From an uncultured Campylobacterales bacterium (GTDB taxonomy: Bacteria; Campylobacterota; Campylobacteria; Campylobacterales; Arcobacteraceae): a stretch of DNA of 64,000 nt. The notes under the pieces are model-generated. The model saw only the letters and a list, made by a program, of their open reading frames with translations, was not told the origin of the DNA and ran no database searches. The stretch covers positions 1 to 64,000 of the forward strand of contig CANNFB010000017.1 in assembly GCA_947503785.1 (NCBI GenBank), given 5' to 3'. This document shows, in pieces, positions 53,817-62,132 of the stretch (within the stretch, counting starts at the first letter, position 1; every line of letters begins with the position of its first letter). A program made the position numbers and the translations under genes.

Positions 53817-54416
53817 ATGAGAAAAGTTTATGAAATAAAAGATGAAAGTTTAATACAAAATATTTTAGAAGATGTTGAATATGGAACTTTGGCAATTTGT
53901 AGTGATAATAAACCTTATTCCCTACCTTTAAATTTTGTATCAATAAATAAAGAGATTTTTTTTCATGGAGCAAAAAAAGGTAAAAAGATAGATATTATAA
54001 AAGACAATAATAATGCTAGTTTCTCTGTAGTTGAATCATACTCTCAACTTCCATCATATTTTAGTACAGATACTGGAAATGCTTCACCCGCAACTCATAT
54101 GTTTAAATCTATAATAATTGATGGAACAATAGAGTTTATGGAAGATTATAAACAAAAAGCTAATGCCCTAGAGTTTCTAATGCAAAAGTATCAAAAAGAG
54201 GGTGGATATAAACCTCTAAATGATGAGATTTATAAAAAGATAATAAATGCAACATTTCTTTATAAACTAGTTCCACAGAAAACTAGTGCAAAATTTCATT
54301 TAGGACAAGATTATAATGAAGAAAGATTTAATCGCGTATGTGAGCACTTAAAACAAAGAGGAACTGCAAAAGACTTGAAAACATTAGTTCTATTAAGTGA
54401 GTATAGAAAAAAATAA
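53817..54416 (+). CDS. pyridoxamine-5'-phosphate-oxidase-fold (flavin-binding split-barrel) protein
   Basis: 199 residues from ATG 53817, one base after the DJ-1 stop (GAGGATAG site); the frame from 53793 overlaps that gene. VEYGTLAICSDNKPYSLPLNFVSINKEIFFHGAKKGKKIDII is the FMN-binding split barrel, related to nitroimidazole-resistance (NimA-like) proteins. With the DJ-1 protein it forms a small MocR-controlled unit. Confidence 0.85.
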   Translation: MRKVYEIKDESLIQNILEDVEYGTLAICSDNKPYSLPLNFVSINKEIFFHGAKKGKKIDIIKDNNNASFSVVESYSQLPSYFSTDTGNASPATHMFKSIIIDGTIEFMEDYKQKANALEFLMQKYQKEGGYKPLNDEIYKKIINATFLYKLVPQKTSAKFHLGQDYNEERFNRVCEHLKQRGTAKDLKTLVLLSEYRKK

Positions 54417-54479
54417 ATATTTGGTATCTAAAAATAAATACTATATAATCATTTATATGTAAATATACAAGGATTTAAA

Positions 54480-54707
54480 ATGAATATAGAAATATACTAT
54501 TGCGGAGAGTGAAACTATTTACCAGAAGCTTCTAGGTTAGAAGATGAACTAAAAGGTAATTTTGAAAATGTAAAGATAAAGTTAAATAAAGGTTCAGGTG
54601 GAATTTTTAAAGTCATTTTAAATGGCTCTATTATCTTCAATAAGTTGGAGATTGAGCAGAGATTTCCAAAATCTAATGAAATTACGACTATAATTAAGTC
54701 TTTATAA
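54480..54707 (+). CDS. SelW/Rdx-family small selenoprotein (in-frame UGA = Sec11)
   Basis: Too short and interrupted for ORF callers: ATG 54480, TGA 54510-54512, stop TAA 54705. Translation reads MNIEIYYCGE-U-NYLPEASRLEDELK, continuing to KVILNGSIIFNKLE and RFPKSNEITTIIKSL, 75 residues. The CxxU redox motif (Cys8, Sec11) right after the first strand and the late NGxxIFxK segment are those of the SelW/SelT/Rdx thioredoxin-like family. Ribosome site AAGGATTTAAA. Likely a cytoplasmic thiol redox protein. It lies 63 bases after the split-barrel gene. Confidence 0.85.
54529..54543 (+). promoter_or_regulatory. putative SECIS hairpin of the SelW-like gene
   Basis: CTTCT pairs with AGAAG around loop AGGTT, 16 bases after the UGA. 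The GGU in the loop matches the SelB-contacting loop of the E. coli fdhF SECIS. The loop differs from the GGAG loops of selD and fdhA in this window. Confidence 0.6.
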
Positions 54708-54751
54708 TTAAAATTTTTATAGAATACGGGAATCATAAACTAAGGTAAGAC

Positions 54752-54976
54752 ATGTCAAGAAAAAATACTTCAAGTGTAGACACAACAGACGGCGATAAAA
54801 TGGCAAGAAGATCTAGGGAACTAAAAAATGCTGTTCCTGTAAGTTTTGACCATAAAGCAGCAGATGGACAAGTAATTAATGCTAGAAAAGGTGTAAATGT
54901 AGATTTAGCAAAAGCAAAAGCTAAAATAAAAGCTAAAATGAAAAAAGCATCACAAAAGAAAAATAAAAAGAAATAA
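54752..54976 (+). CDS. small very basic protein, 74 residues
   Basis: AAGGTAAGAC precedes the ATG. The N-terminal half (MSRKNTSSVDTTDGDKMARR) is polar; the last 25 residues are Lys/Ala repeats (AKAKAKIKAKMKKASQKKNK). It resembles histone-H1-like or ribosome-associated tails and may bind nucleic acid. No family recognised. A terminator follows. Confidence 0.6.
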   Translation: MSRKNTSSVDTTDGDKMARRSRELKNAVPVSFDHKAADGQVINARKGVNVDLAKAKAKIKAKMKKASQKKNKKK

Positions 54977-54981
54977 AAGAG

Positions 54982-55010
54982 TAAAAGCTAACCTTATAGG
55001 TTAACTTTTA
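54982..55010. terminator. bidirectional terminator
   Basis: AAAAG-C-TAACC pairs with GGTTA-A-CTTTT (one mismatch) with loop TTATA, between convergent genes. Confidence 0.65.
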
Positions 55011-55475
55011 TATTTCAATTTGTGAAGTTTTATCAATACTTCCACCTTTTATAATTTGGGCTCTTAATCCAGCTTTATGTACAAGTTCACTTAATACTTT
55101 TTGGTTATCTAATTTGTCAGCTAAATATTTACATGGCTCACAAAGTCTAATGCCTTTTAATATTACATTTCCAATTTGAAATTCTTTATCAACCAAATTA
55201 TTTAAATTACAATTTGAAACTACAATGTTTCTTCTTAAATCCATTGCACTTATACTTTGTGAATATTCAGTGTTAAAAGCATCAATCTTTTCTATTTCGA
55301 TTAAAGTAACATCTCTATCTACTTCTATTTTGCCTTTATTTGAAAAAGTACCTTCTTGAAAATAATATCTATCTCCATAAATACCTTTTCCTTCTTCTAA
55401 GACAATTTGAGTTACCTCTTGCATAGTACTATTTGGGTTTTGCGATATAAGTAAGTTTTCTATTTTTCCAGACAA
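55008..55475 (-). CDS. MOSC-domain protein
   Basis: 155 residues. GIYGDRYYFQEGTFSNKG, VTLIEIEKIDAFN, MDLRRNIVVSNCNLNNLVDKEFQIGNVILKGIRLCEPCKYL is the MOSC (Moco sulfurase C-terminal) domain, with its conserved Cys in CEPC. Such proteins carry sulfur or use molybdenum cofactor; single-domain forms like this are known. Target unknown. Confidence 0.85.
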   Translation of the reverse strand: MSGKIENLLISQNPNSTMQEVTQIVLEEGKGIYGDRYYFQEGTFSNKGKIEVDRDVTLIEIEKIDAFNTEYSQSISAMDLRRNIVVSNCNLNNLVDKEFQIGNVILKGIRLCEPCKYLADKLDNQKVLSELVHKAGLRAQIIKGGSIDKTSQIEI

Positions 55476-55509
55476 AGAGTATCCTTTTTATTTTAGTATA
55501 ACTAAAAAA

Positions 55510-56157
55510 CTAGTTTTTAATCTTTTTAATATATCTATAAATTGAAGGTTCAGACATTTGTAATTTTGTTGCAACCTCTTGAACTGAACCTCTTATATTA
55601 AATACTCCACAATCACTTAATGCTTTAATAACATCAGTTTTTTCTTCTGTTGTCATTCTATTTGGTATTATATTAAATTCATTAATAATTGCATCTATTT
55701 TATTAAGTGTTAATTCCTGAGGGTTTGAGTTTAAATTTTCTTTTATATTGTTAAGTGATAAAGTTTTATCATCTACATAATTTGGCAATAAAGATGTTAA
55801 AAATGATATAGATTTTTTGACTTCATGATAATCAGAATTTAAACATAATGCTCCAACTATTTTATTTACATCATTTCTAATAAAAAATGTTGATGAGTAC
55901 AATAGTCTACCTTCTATAGTTTTTGAATTATAGTTAGATATGAAGTTTTTGTTACCTTTTGATTCTGTTGCAATAAATTCTAAAACTAAATCTGTAATAG
56001 GATCACCTATATTACGTCCACTTAACTCACCATTTACAATATAAACAATAGATCTATTGTAGTTAGTTAAATCATGTATTATTATTTCAGTGTTACTTCC
56101 TAATACTTCACCTAAAAACTCAGCGATGGGAATAAACTTATTAATATATTGATTCAA
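55510..56157 (-). CDS. YheO/DauR-type regulator (PAS-like plus HTH)
   Basis: 215 residues. N-terminal YheO PAS-like domain (IIIHDLTNYNRSIVYIVNGELSGRNIGDPITDLVLEFI) and C-terminal HTH_22 (CGVFNIRGSVQEVATKLQMSEPSIYRYIKKIKN). DauR of Pseudomonas represses D-arginine catabolism. Here it is divergent from ridA-dadA-AGCS-alr, so it probably controls D-amino-acid use. Palindromes in the shared promoter region are candidate binding sites. Confidence 0.88.
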   Translation of the reverse strand: MNQYINKFIPIAEFLGEVLGSNTEIIIHDLTNYNRSIVYIVNGELSGRNIGDPITDLVLEFIATESKGNKNFISNYNSKTIEGRLLYSSTFFIRNDVNKIVGALCLNSDYHEVKKSISFLTSLLPNYVDDKTLSLNNIKENLNSNPQELTLNKIDAIINEFNIIPNRMTTEEKTDVIKALSDCGVFNIRGSVQEVATKLQMSEPSIYRYIKKIKN

Positions 56158-56215
56158 AAATTATCCTTAAATGCTTGATTTCATTATTATAAGTAAATAG
56201 TAAAAAAAAGTCAAC

Positions 56216-56234
56216 TGATAATAAATTATTGTCA
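56216..56234. promoter_or_regulatory. operator-like palindrome 1
   Basis: TGATAATAAATTATTGTCA is a 19-bp near-perfect palindrome (arms differ at three positions). It is one of three related sites between the DauR-like gene and ridA. Confidence 0.5.
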
Positions 56235-56237
56235 AAA

Positions 56238-56254
56238 TGATAAAAATTTATTAA
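56238..56254. promoter_or_regulatory. operator-like palindrome 2
   Basis: TGATAAAAATTTATTAA, related to site 1 and 22 bases downstream of it (about two helix turns). Confidence 0.35.
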
Positions 56255-56270
56255 TTTGTGATAAAAACTC

Positions 56271-56299
56271 TTTACATTGATAAAAAATTATTATACAAT
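56271..56299 (+). promoter_or_regulatory. sigma-70 promoter for ridA with embedded operator-like site 3
   Basis: TTTACA (56271-56276), 17-base spacer, TACAAT (56294-56299). The spacer contains TGATAAAAAATTATTATAC (56278-56296), the third copy of the palindrome, so a bound regulator would block polymerase. It lies about 40 bases before the ridA ATG. Confidence 0.6.
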
Positions 56300-56340
56300 C
56301 TTTCTAATGAAAATAAATTATCATGAATCAAGGAAATAAA

Positions 56341-56724
56341 ATGAACTCTAAAAAAGAAATTAACTCTACAAAAGCTCCAAGTGCAATTGGTCCATATTCA
56401 CAAGCAATTTTTAAAGATGGATTTATATATATATCAGGTCAATTACCTATTGATCAAACAACAGGTGAATTTGCTGGTACTGATATTGCATCACAAGCAA
56501 AACAATCTTTAGAAAATACTAAATATATTTTAGAAGAATCTGGTTTAGATATGAATGATGTTCTAAAAACTACAATTTTATTAAAAAATATAGAAGACTT
56601 TGCTGTTGTAAATGAAATATATGGACAATATTTTGAAGCTCCATTTCCTGCACGTGCAACTTATGAAGTAGCAAGATTACCAAAAGATGCTTTGATTGAA
56701 ATAGAATCTATTGCAAAAAAGTAA
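56341..56724 (+). CDS. ridA: RidA-family enamine/imine deaminase
   Basis: 127 residues from ATG 56341 (AAGGA at 7 bases); the ATG at 56323 has no site. [46 protein letters not shown] and [20 protein letters not shown] with the key Arg are the RidA signature. It removes reactive imines such as those released by DadA, which is encoded next. Confidence 0.93.
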   Translation: MNSKKEINSTKAPSAIGPYSQAIFKDGFIYISGQLPIDQTTGEFAGTDIASQAKQSLENTKYILEESGLDMNDVLKTTILLKNIEDFAVVNEIYGQYFEAPFPARATYEVARLPKDALIEIESIAKK

Positions 56725-56774
56725 TATAATATAGTTTGATTAATTTGAATTGAAAAGATAAGTGGAGAATTAAA

Positions 56775-58013
56775 ATGAAAAAAGATATCATAATTGTAGG
56801 TGCTGGATGTATAGGTCTTATGTCAGCATATTGTTTAATCAAAAGTGGAAGAAGTGTTACTGTTATTGATAAAGGTGATATTACAAATGGTACATCTTTT
56901 GGAAATGCAGGTTTATTATCAGCATTTAAAAAAGCTCCATTAAGTGCACCTGGTGCTATTCCTGACACATTAAAATTAATGTTAAAAGGACAATCACCTG
57001 CAAGTGTACATCCTACTTTTGATATTAATTTATTTAAATGGCTTTTAAAATTTGCAGCAAGTTCAACAGAAGCTAGATTAAAAAGAACATTAGCTTTATT
57101 TGAAAGATATGGACAAATTAGTTTAGATATGTATGAATCTATGGTTAAAGAAGATGGTATGGATTTTCATTTCTGTAAAGATGGTCTTCTTATGATTTAT
57201 ACTGAACAAAAAACATTTGATGAAAAAGCAGCTCATTGTAACAATCCAGAAGCTTATGAAATTCTTTCAAAAGAAAGAACTAAAGAATATATGCCTATTT
57301 TAAATGATAAAGTTATAGGTTCAATTCTTTTAAAAGAAAATGGACATGTAGATCCTGGTGAATTTATGCTTGAGCTTAAAAAATACCTAGAAGTTAAAGG
57401 TGTAGAGTTTAAACTTAATGAAGAAGTTGCACGATTAGAGTTTGAAGGTTCAAAAGTTACTAAAATAAGAACTGATAAAGACGTATATGAAGCTGATACT
57501 TTTATACTATCAACAGGAGCTGATGATAAACTGGCACGTCAAGCTAAAAACAAGTTTTTAATGACTCCTGCAAAAGGTTATAGTATCACTTTTAAAATGG
57601 ATGAAGCCTTAAAACCTAAAACTTCATCTTTATTTGCTGATTTATTTATTGCAATGACTCCAAGAAGAAATACTGTAAGAATGACTTCAAAACTTGAACT
57701 AGGAACTACTAATCCGGATGTTGTAAGAAAACAAATAGATAGTATTCACAAAAACCTATCTTTATATACAAATGATTTTGATAAAGTTGATATGGTTGAG
57801 TGGACTGGATTTAGACCTTTAACTCCAAATGATATTCCAATTATTGGATATGATGAAAAGTTTGACAACTTAGTTCATGCTACTGGCCTTGGATGGTTAG
57901 GAATTACTTTTGCACCTGCAATTGGAAAAATTGTTAAAGATGTTATTACAATAGATAAAAAAAATAACACTAACGCTGATATATTATTATTCTCCTCTTT
58001 TTATCAAGGATAA
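56775..58013 (+). CDS. dadA: D-amino-acid dehydrogenase (DadA-like)
   Basis: 412 residues. FAD motif IIVGAGCIGLMSAYCLIKSG, then GTSFGNAGLLSAFKKAPLSAPG, and C-terminal GFRPLTPNDIPIIGY and HATGLGWLGITFAPAIGKIV typical of DadA/DAO. It oxidises D-amino acids such as D-alanine to keto acids, feeding electrons to the quinone pool. Fifty bases after ridA. Followed by two hairpins. Confidence 0.9.
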   Translation: MKKDIIIVGAGCIGLMSAYCLIKSGRSVTVIDKGDITNGTSFGNAGLLSAFKKAPLSAPGAIPDTLKLMLKGQSPASVHPTFDINLFKWLLKFAASSTEARLKRTLALFERYGQISLDMYESMVKEDGMDFHFCKDGLLMIYTEQKTFDEKAAHCNNPEAYEILSKERTKEYMPILNDKVIGSILLKENGHVDPGEFMLELKKYLEVKGVEFKLNEEVARLEFEGSKVTKIRTDKDVYEADTFILSTGADDKLARQAKNKFLMTPAKGYSITFKMDEALKPKTSSLFADLFIAMTPRRNTVRMTSKLELGTTNPDVVRKQIDSIHKNLSLYTNDFDKVDMVEWTGFRPLTPNDIPIIGYDEKFDNLVHATGLGWLGITFAPAIGKIVKDVITIDKKNNTNADILLFSSFYQG

Positions 58014-58017
58014 AGTT

Positions 58018-58041
58018 AAAGAAAGAGTTTTCTCTTTCTTT
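58018..58041 (+). terminator. hairpin after dadA
   Basis: AAAGAAAGAG / CTCTTTCTTT, a perfect 10-bp stem with loop TTTT, five bases after the stop. Confidence 0.65.
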
Positions 58042-58051
58042 ATTCTAAAAA

Positions 58052-58094
58052 GTTTAATTACTAAATTAATTGATGATCAATTTAGTAATTAAAC
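58052..58094. repeat. perfect 16-bp inverted repeat between dadA and the symporter gene
   Basis: GTTTAATTACTAAATT (58052-58067) and its exact complement (58079-58094) with an 11-base loop. Long, AT-rich, no T-tail. Could be an mRNA stabiliser, a processing site or a protein target. Confidence 0.6.
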
Positions 58095-58165
58095 AATGGT
58101 TTAGTTAGCTACGTAATAAAATAATAATGTAATCTCACATTACATTATAAAAAAAGGAGAAGCTT

Positions 58166-59677
58166 ATGAAAATATTTAAGAACATGTTATTTTATATAGC
58201 AATGTTAAGTATTCCGAGTATTAGTTTTGCAGAAGAGATTGTAGGAATAGATCAAAAAATAGATCAATTCTTTACTACTTACTTTGGTTGGTTTGCAAGT
58301 GCAATTTTCTATGGTGTAAAAGTAGAAGATGGAGTAACCTTTCCATTAATTGTTGGATGGTTATTTGTTGCGGCAATTGTATTTACTTTTTATTTTGGTT
58401 TTATACAATTTAGAAGAATTGGATTAGCCTTAGATATTGTACGAGGAAAATTTTCAAATCCAGATAAAAAAGAGCCTGGTGAAGTTTCACATTTTCAAGC
58501 ACTAACTACTGCATTATCAGGAACTGTTGGTCTTGGAAATATTGCAGGAGTAGGAGTTGCAATAGCAATTGGTGGACCAGGGGCAACTTTTTGGATGATT
58601 GTTTGTGGTTTATTTGGAATGGCATCTAAATTTACTGAGTGTACTTTGGGTGTAAAATATAGAAATGAGAATGCAGATGGTACAGTTTCTGGTGGTCCAA
58701 TGTATTATCTATCAAAGGCATTTAAAGATAAGGGTCATGCAAGAATTGGTAAATTTTTAGCAGTTGGATTTGCAATTATGACAATATTCTCAACATTTGG
58801 TGCTGGAAATATGTTCCAAGGTAACCAAGCAAATGCAATGATTGTTCAGACATTTGGAATAGCTCCTGGTTATGGTTGGGTTACGGGTATTATTTTAGCA
58901 ATATTAGTAGCATCTGTTATTATTGGTGGTATGCCATCAATTGGTTCAGTTACTTCAAAACTAGTTCCTTTTATGGCTGCTTTATACATTGGTATGGCAC
59001 TTATTGTATTAATTTCTCATTATGATCAAATAGGAAATGCTATTGAACAAATCTTTGTTGGCGCATTTACAGGTGCTGGTGTTGCTGGTGGATTTATTGG
59101 AGCTTTAATTCAAGGTTTAAAAAGAGCAACTTTTTCAAATGAAGCAGGTGTTGGAACATCAGCTATTGCTCATGCTGCTGTAAAAACAAAAGAACCTGTT
59201 TCAGAAGGTTTTGTTTCATTACTTGAACCATTTATTGATACAGTAATTATTTGTACAATGACAGCTTTAGTTATTACAATTTCAGGAATGAATACAGGTG
59301 AATTAAGTGGAGTTAATTTAACATCAGCTGCTTTTACTGAAACATCATTTATATTTGAATATATTTTAGCAATTACTGTAGTTATGTTTGCCTTCTCAAC
59401 TATGGTATCATATTCATATTATGGTTTAAAAGCTTGGACTTATCTTTTTGGTGAAAGTAAAACTAATGAAATGGTTTATAAAACTATATTTTGTTTATTT
59501 GTAATTGTAGGTACAAGTATTAGTTTTGGTGCTGTTATTGACTTCTCTGATGCTGCAATGTTTGCAATGTCTATCTTTAATATTATTGGATTATACTATC
59601 TAATGCCAATCGTTAAAGAAGAGTTAAAATCTTTTATTGCTAGAGTTGACTCAGGCGAAATAAAAAAATACAAATAG
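58166..59677 (+). CDS. alanine/glycine:cation symporter (AGCS family)
   Basis: 503 residues, ribosome site AAAGGAGAAG. ALTTALSGTVGLGNIAGVGVAIAIGGPGATFWMIVCGLFGMASKFTECTLGVKYR is the AGCS signature (residues about 112-165), with about ten to eleven helices. The N-terminus has an extra signal-like segment (MLFYIAMLSIPSISFAEE). It imports alanine or glycine with sodium, supplying substrate for the racemase and DadA. Confidence 0.93.
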   Translation: MKIFKNMLFYIAMLSIPSISFAEEIVGIDQKIDQFFTTYFGWFASAIFYGVKVEDGVTFPLIVGWLFVAAIVFTFYFGFIQFRRIGLALDIVRGKFSNPDKKEPGEVSHFQALTTALSGTVGLGNIAGVGVAIAIGGPGATFWMIVCGLFGMASKFTECTLGVKYRNENADGTVSGGPMYYLSKAFKDKGHARIGKFLAVGFAIMTIFSTFGAGNMFQGNQANAMIVQTFGIAPGYGWVTGIILAILVASVIIGGMPSIGSVTSKLVPFMAALYIGMALIVLISHYDQIGNAIEQIFVGAFTGAGVAGGFIGALIQGLKRATFSNEAGVGTSAIAHAAVKTKEPVSEGFVSLLEPFIDTVIICTMTALVITISGMNTGELSGVNLTSAAFTETSFIFEYILAITVVMFAFSTMVSYSYYGLKAWTYLFGESKTNEMVYKTIFCLFVIVGTSISFGAVIDFSDAAMFAMSIFNIIGLYYLMPIVKEELKSFIARVDSGEIKKYK

Positions 59678-59741
59678 GTATTATTAAACTATATAAAAAT
59701 AAATTAATTCAAAGGGAGTTTTGTCTCTTCCTTTGATGATT

Positions 59742-59802
59742 TTATTCTTATAGAAGTAATAAAAAGTTAATGTGCTTCTTTTTATTATTTCTATAAGAAT
59801 AA
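59742..59802. repeat. very long hairpin (25-bp arms) between symporter and racemase genes
   Basis: Left arm 59742-59766, right arm 59778-59802, paired over 25 bases with a single G-U pair and an 11-base loop (TTAATGTGCTT). Just upstream is a smaller TCAAAGG / CCTTTGA hairpin (59708-59736) that could be the symporter's terminator. Function unknown. Confidence 0.65.
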
Positions 59803-59835
59803 TAATTTATGTATATAACAACAGGAGAAATATAA

Positions 59836-61017
59836 GTGAAGTTATCAAGACCAGTTTGGGCTGAAATTAATTTAGATAATCTAGCTCATAATATGAGAGA
59901 AGTAAGAAGAGTTACTAATAAAAAAGCAAAAGTAACAGCTGTAATAAAAGCAGATGGTTACGGTCATGGTGCTGTTAGTATTGCAAATGTATTACTTGAA
60001 AATGGAGCTGATAGATTTGCAGTTGCTACTTTAAGTGAAGCAATACAATTAAGAAAGGCATTTTCAAATACTGAGATAATGGTATTAGGATACACTCCAA
60101 ATGAGTTAGCTCTTGATATAATTCAAAACAATATAATTCAAACAATTTATACAAAAGAACAAGCGTACGAATATTCTAAAATAGCAAGTTCTTTAAATAA
60201 AAAGGCAAAAATACATATAAAACTAGATACAGGCATGAGTAGACTAGGAATGGTCTTTTCTGATGAAACTATTGAAGAAATCTTAGGAATATCAAAGTTT
60301 GATGGTATAGATATTGAAGGTATATTTACTCACTTTGCAGTTGCTGATGAGATTGATAAAACATTTACATTTAAACAAGTAGAAAAATTTAATCATATTG
60401 TTTCTAAATTAGAGATAAGAGGATTGCATATTCCTATAAAACATGTATCAAATAGTGCAGGAATAATTGACTTACCAGAATTTAATTTTGATATGGTTCG
60501 AGCAGGTATTATGTTATATGGTTTATATCCTTCAAAAAATGTAAATAAAAATGCAGTTGAATTAAAAGAAGTAATGTGTCTAAAAGCAAAAGTTTCACAA
60601 GTAAAAGAGCTTGATGCTGGGTGTGGTGTTAGTTATGGTTTAAAATATAAAAATGACAAGAAGTCTCAAATCGCAACTCTTCCAATTGGATATGCCGATG
60701 GATATACAAGAATGCTATCAGGAAAAGCAAAAGTTATGATAAATGGTGTTAAAACACCTATTATTGGAAATATATGTATGGATCAGTGCATTATAGATGT
60801 TACAAATCTAAAAGTTAAAGTTGGGGATGAAATAGTTTTATTTGGTGGAAATGATACTTCTGGAATTTCAATAGATAGTGTGGCGGAATCATTAAATACA
60901 ATCAATTATGAAATAGTATGTATGGTTGATAAAAGAGTTCCACGTGTTTATATTAAAAATGAAAAAATCTTTGATATTAAAGATTATATATTAATATTAA
61001 GTGATAAAAAAAACTAA
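59836..61017 (+). CDS. alr: alanine racemase
   Basis: 393 residues, GTG start with AGGAG at 8 bases. It interconverts L- and D-alanine using PLP. VIKADGYGHGA holds the PLP Lys38; KLDTGMSRLGM, FDMVRAGIMLYGLYPS and CGVSYGLKYK (catalytic Tyr) are intact. In this operon it probably serves catabolism, making D-alanine for DadA, and may be separate from a cell-wall racemase. Confidence 0.95.
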   Translation: MKLSRPVWAEINLDNLAHNMREVRRVTNKKAKVTAVIKADGYGHGAVSIANVLLENGADRFAVATLSEAIQLRKAFSNTEIMVLGYTPNELALDIIQNNIIQTIYTKEQAYEYSKIASSLNKKAKIHIKLDTGMSRLGMVFSDETIEEILGISKFDGIDIEGIFTHFAVADEIDKTFTFKQVEKFNHIVSKLEIRGLHIPIKHVSNSAGIIDLPEFNFDMVRAGIMLYGLYPSKNVNKNAVELKEVMCLKAKVSQVKELDAGCGVSYGLKYKNDKKSQIATLPIGYADGYTRMLSGKAKVMINGVKTPIIGNICMDQCIIDVTNLKVKVGDEIVLFGGNDTSGISIDSVAESLNTINYEIVCMVDKRVPRVYIKNEKIFDIKDYILILSDKKN

Positions 61018-61056
61018 TCCTTCAAGTAAAAAATCATTTTAAAATTCACTCTTTTT

Positions 61057-61154
61057 GTTCCACAATCCCTTTAGGTTTGTGGAACTTTACAGTTTATACT
61101 TTTTGAACACTTTGTGGAACACGAAAAACTAATATAAGTGCTTCGTGTTCCAAA
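61057..61154. repeat. two neighbouring inverted repeats sharing GTGGAAC
   Basis: GTTCCACAA / TTGTGGAAC (61057-61065, 61077-61085) and GGAACACGA / TCGTGTTCC (61116-61124, 61143-61151). Both use the word GGAAC. No gene is seen in 61018-61250. They could be terminators for the converging genes or protein targets. Confidence 0.5.
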
Positions 61155-61250
61155 TATAAGAAGTTGTGTAACGTTTAAAATAAACTATAAAAAAGCTGTT
61201 CACTATTTTTGTTAATTAACTGATATTTGTGTGTATAACTCTTTTATCAT

Positions 61251-61535
61251 TTATTTTCTACTACCCAATATTCTATCAATACAACATACAACAATCTTAG
61301 TTTTAATATTTTCAATATCTAAATTATCTTTATTTACTATTGTGTCTTCTATCCGAGGAAAAGTTAGATTTGTTGACTCATTGAACTTTTTATATTCTAG
61401 ATATATTTCCTCGAAATTATTCATCTCTAAAATTTTGTATACGAACTTTTTAATCTCTTCATATAATTCAATATCAAACGCAGTTGTTATTTCTAAATTT
61501 TCTAGATAATAAAGTTCATCTTTAAGATAAATCAT
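61251..61535 (-). CDS. hypothetical protein, 94 residues
   Basis: AAAAGGAATAGTC precedes the ATG. An acidic, helical soluble protein (KDELYYLENLEITTAFDIELYEEIKKFVYKILEM) ending CCIDRILGSRK. Family not recognised. The plus-strand ORF in the same place lacks a ribosome site, so I take this strand. Confidence 0.6.
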   Translation of the reverse strand: MIYLKDELYYLENLEITTAFDIELYEEIKKFVYKILEMNNFEEIYLEYKKFNESTNLTFPRIEDTIVNKDNLDIENIKTKIVVCCIDRILGSRK

Positions 61536-61552
61536 GACTATTCCTTTTCATT

Positions 61553-62131
61553 TTAAAAGCTATATCTAACCCCAAGTAAAACTTGAGTCTTAGAATCATG
61601 CTCTACATAAGATCTAGCAGGGGAAGAAATAAGATTAGTTCCATGATCTGTTCTTGAATATATGATTTTTGGTATAAAAGAAATATTATCAGATAGTTTA
61701 TATTCTAATCCTGTTTGTATTCCATACATCACACTTGCCGATGTATGATTTTTAGTTTGTGAACTATTTAATGGATCTTTATTCCAATGTAAATAACTTC
61801 TACCTAAAATCACTCCTACATATGGTTTTAATTCATGATTGAATTGATAATTTAATGTTACATAGTAATCATCAAAGTCAATTTCATCTAATTTAGAATA
61901 TTGATAATTTAATGTTGAGAATAGATTATCATTAAATCTATATCCTAGAGCTAAATCATACAAGTATCCATTCTCATCTAAAGATAAACGAATACTTCCT
62001 ACTGTATCACTCTTTGAATAAGGAGTATTGGATAAACCAGCTGAGACATCTACAAATATATTATTCATATCATTTGCAAACATATTTAAAGAAAGAAGAA
62101 CTATTAGTAAGTTTATTTTTAATGTTTTCAT
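61553..62131 (-). CDS. outer-membrane beta-barrel protein
   Basis: 192 residues with signal peptide (MKTLKINLLIVLLSLNMFA). Alternating amphipathic strands, e.g. FVDVSAGLSNTPYS, YDLALGYRFNDNLFSTLNYQYS, YYVTLNYQFNHELKPYVGVILGRSYLHW, end in KTQVLLGVRYSF with the terminal Phe typical of barrels. Likely an 8-strand OmpW/OmpX-size barrel. One base after the lipoprotein gene. Confidence 0.82.
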   Translation of the reverse strand: MKTLKINLLIVLLSLNMFANDMNNIFVDVSAGLSNTPYSKSDTVGSIRLSLDENGYLYDLALGYRFNDNLFSTLNYQYSKLDEIDFDDYYVTLNYQFNHELKPYVGVILGRSYLHWNKDPLNSSQTKNHTSASVMYGIQTGLEYKLSDNISFIPKIIYSRTDHGTNLISSPARSYVEHDSKTQVLLGVRYSF

Positions 62132-62132
62132 A

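Noticed and set aside
61231-61509. Plus-strand ORF of 92 codons
   Set aside because: Shadow of the minus-strand gene 61251-61535, which has a proper ribosome site.
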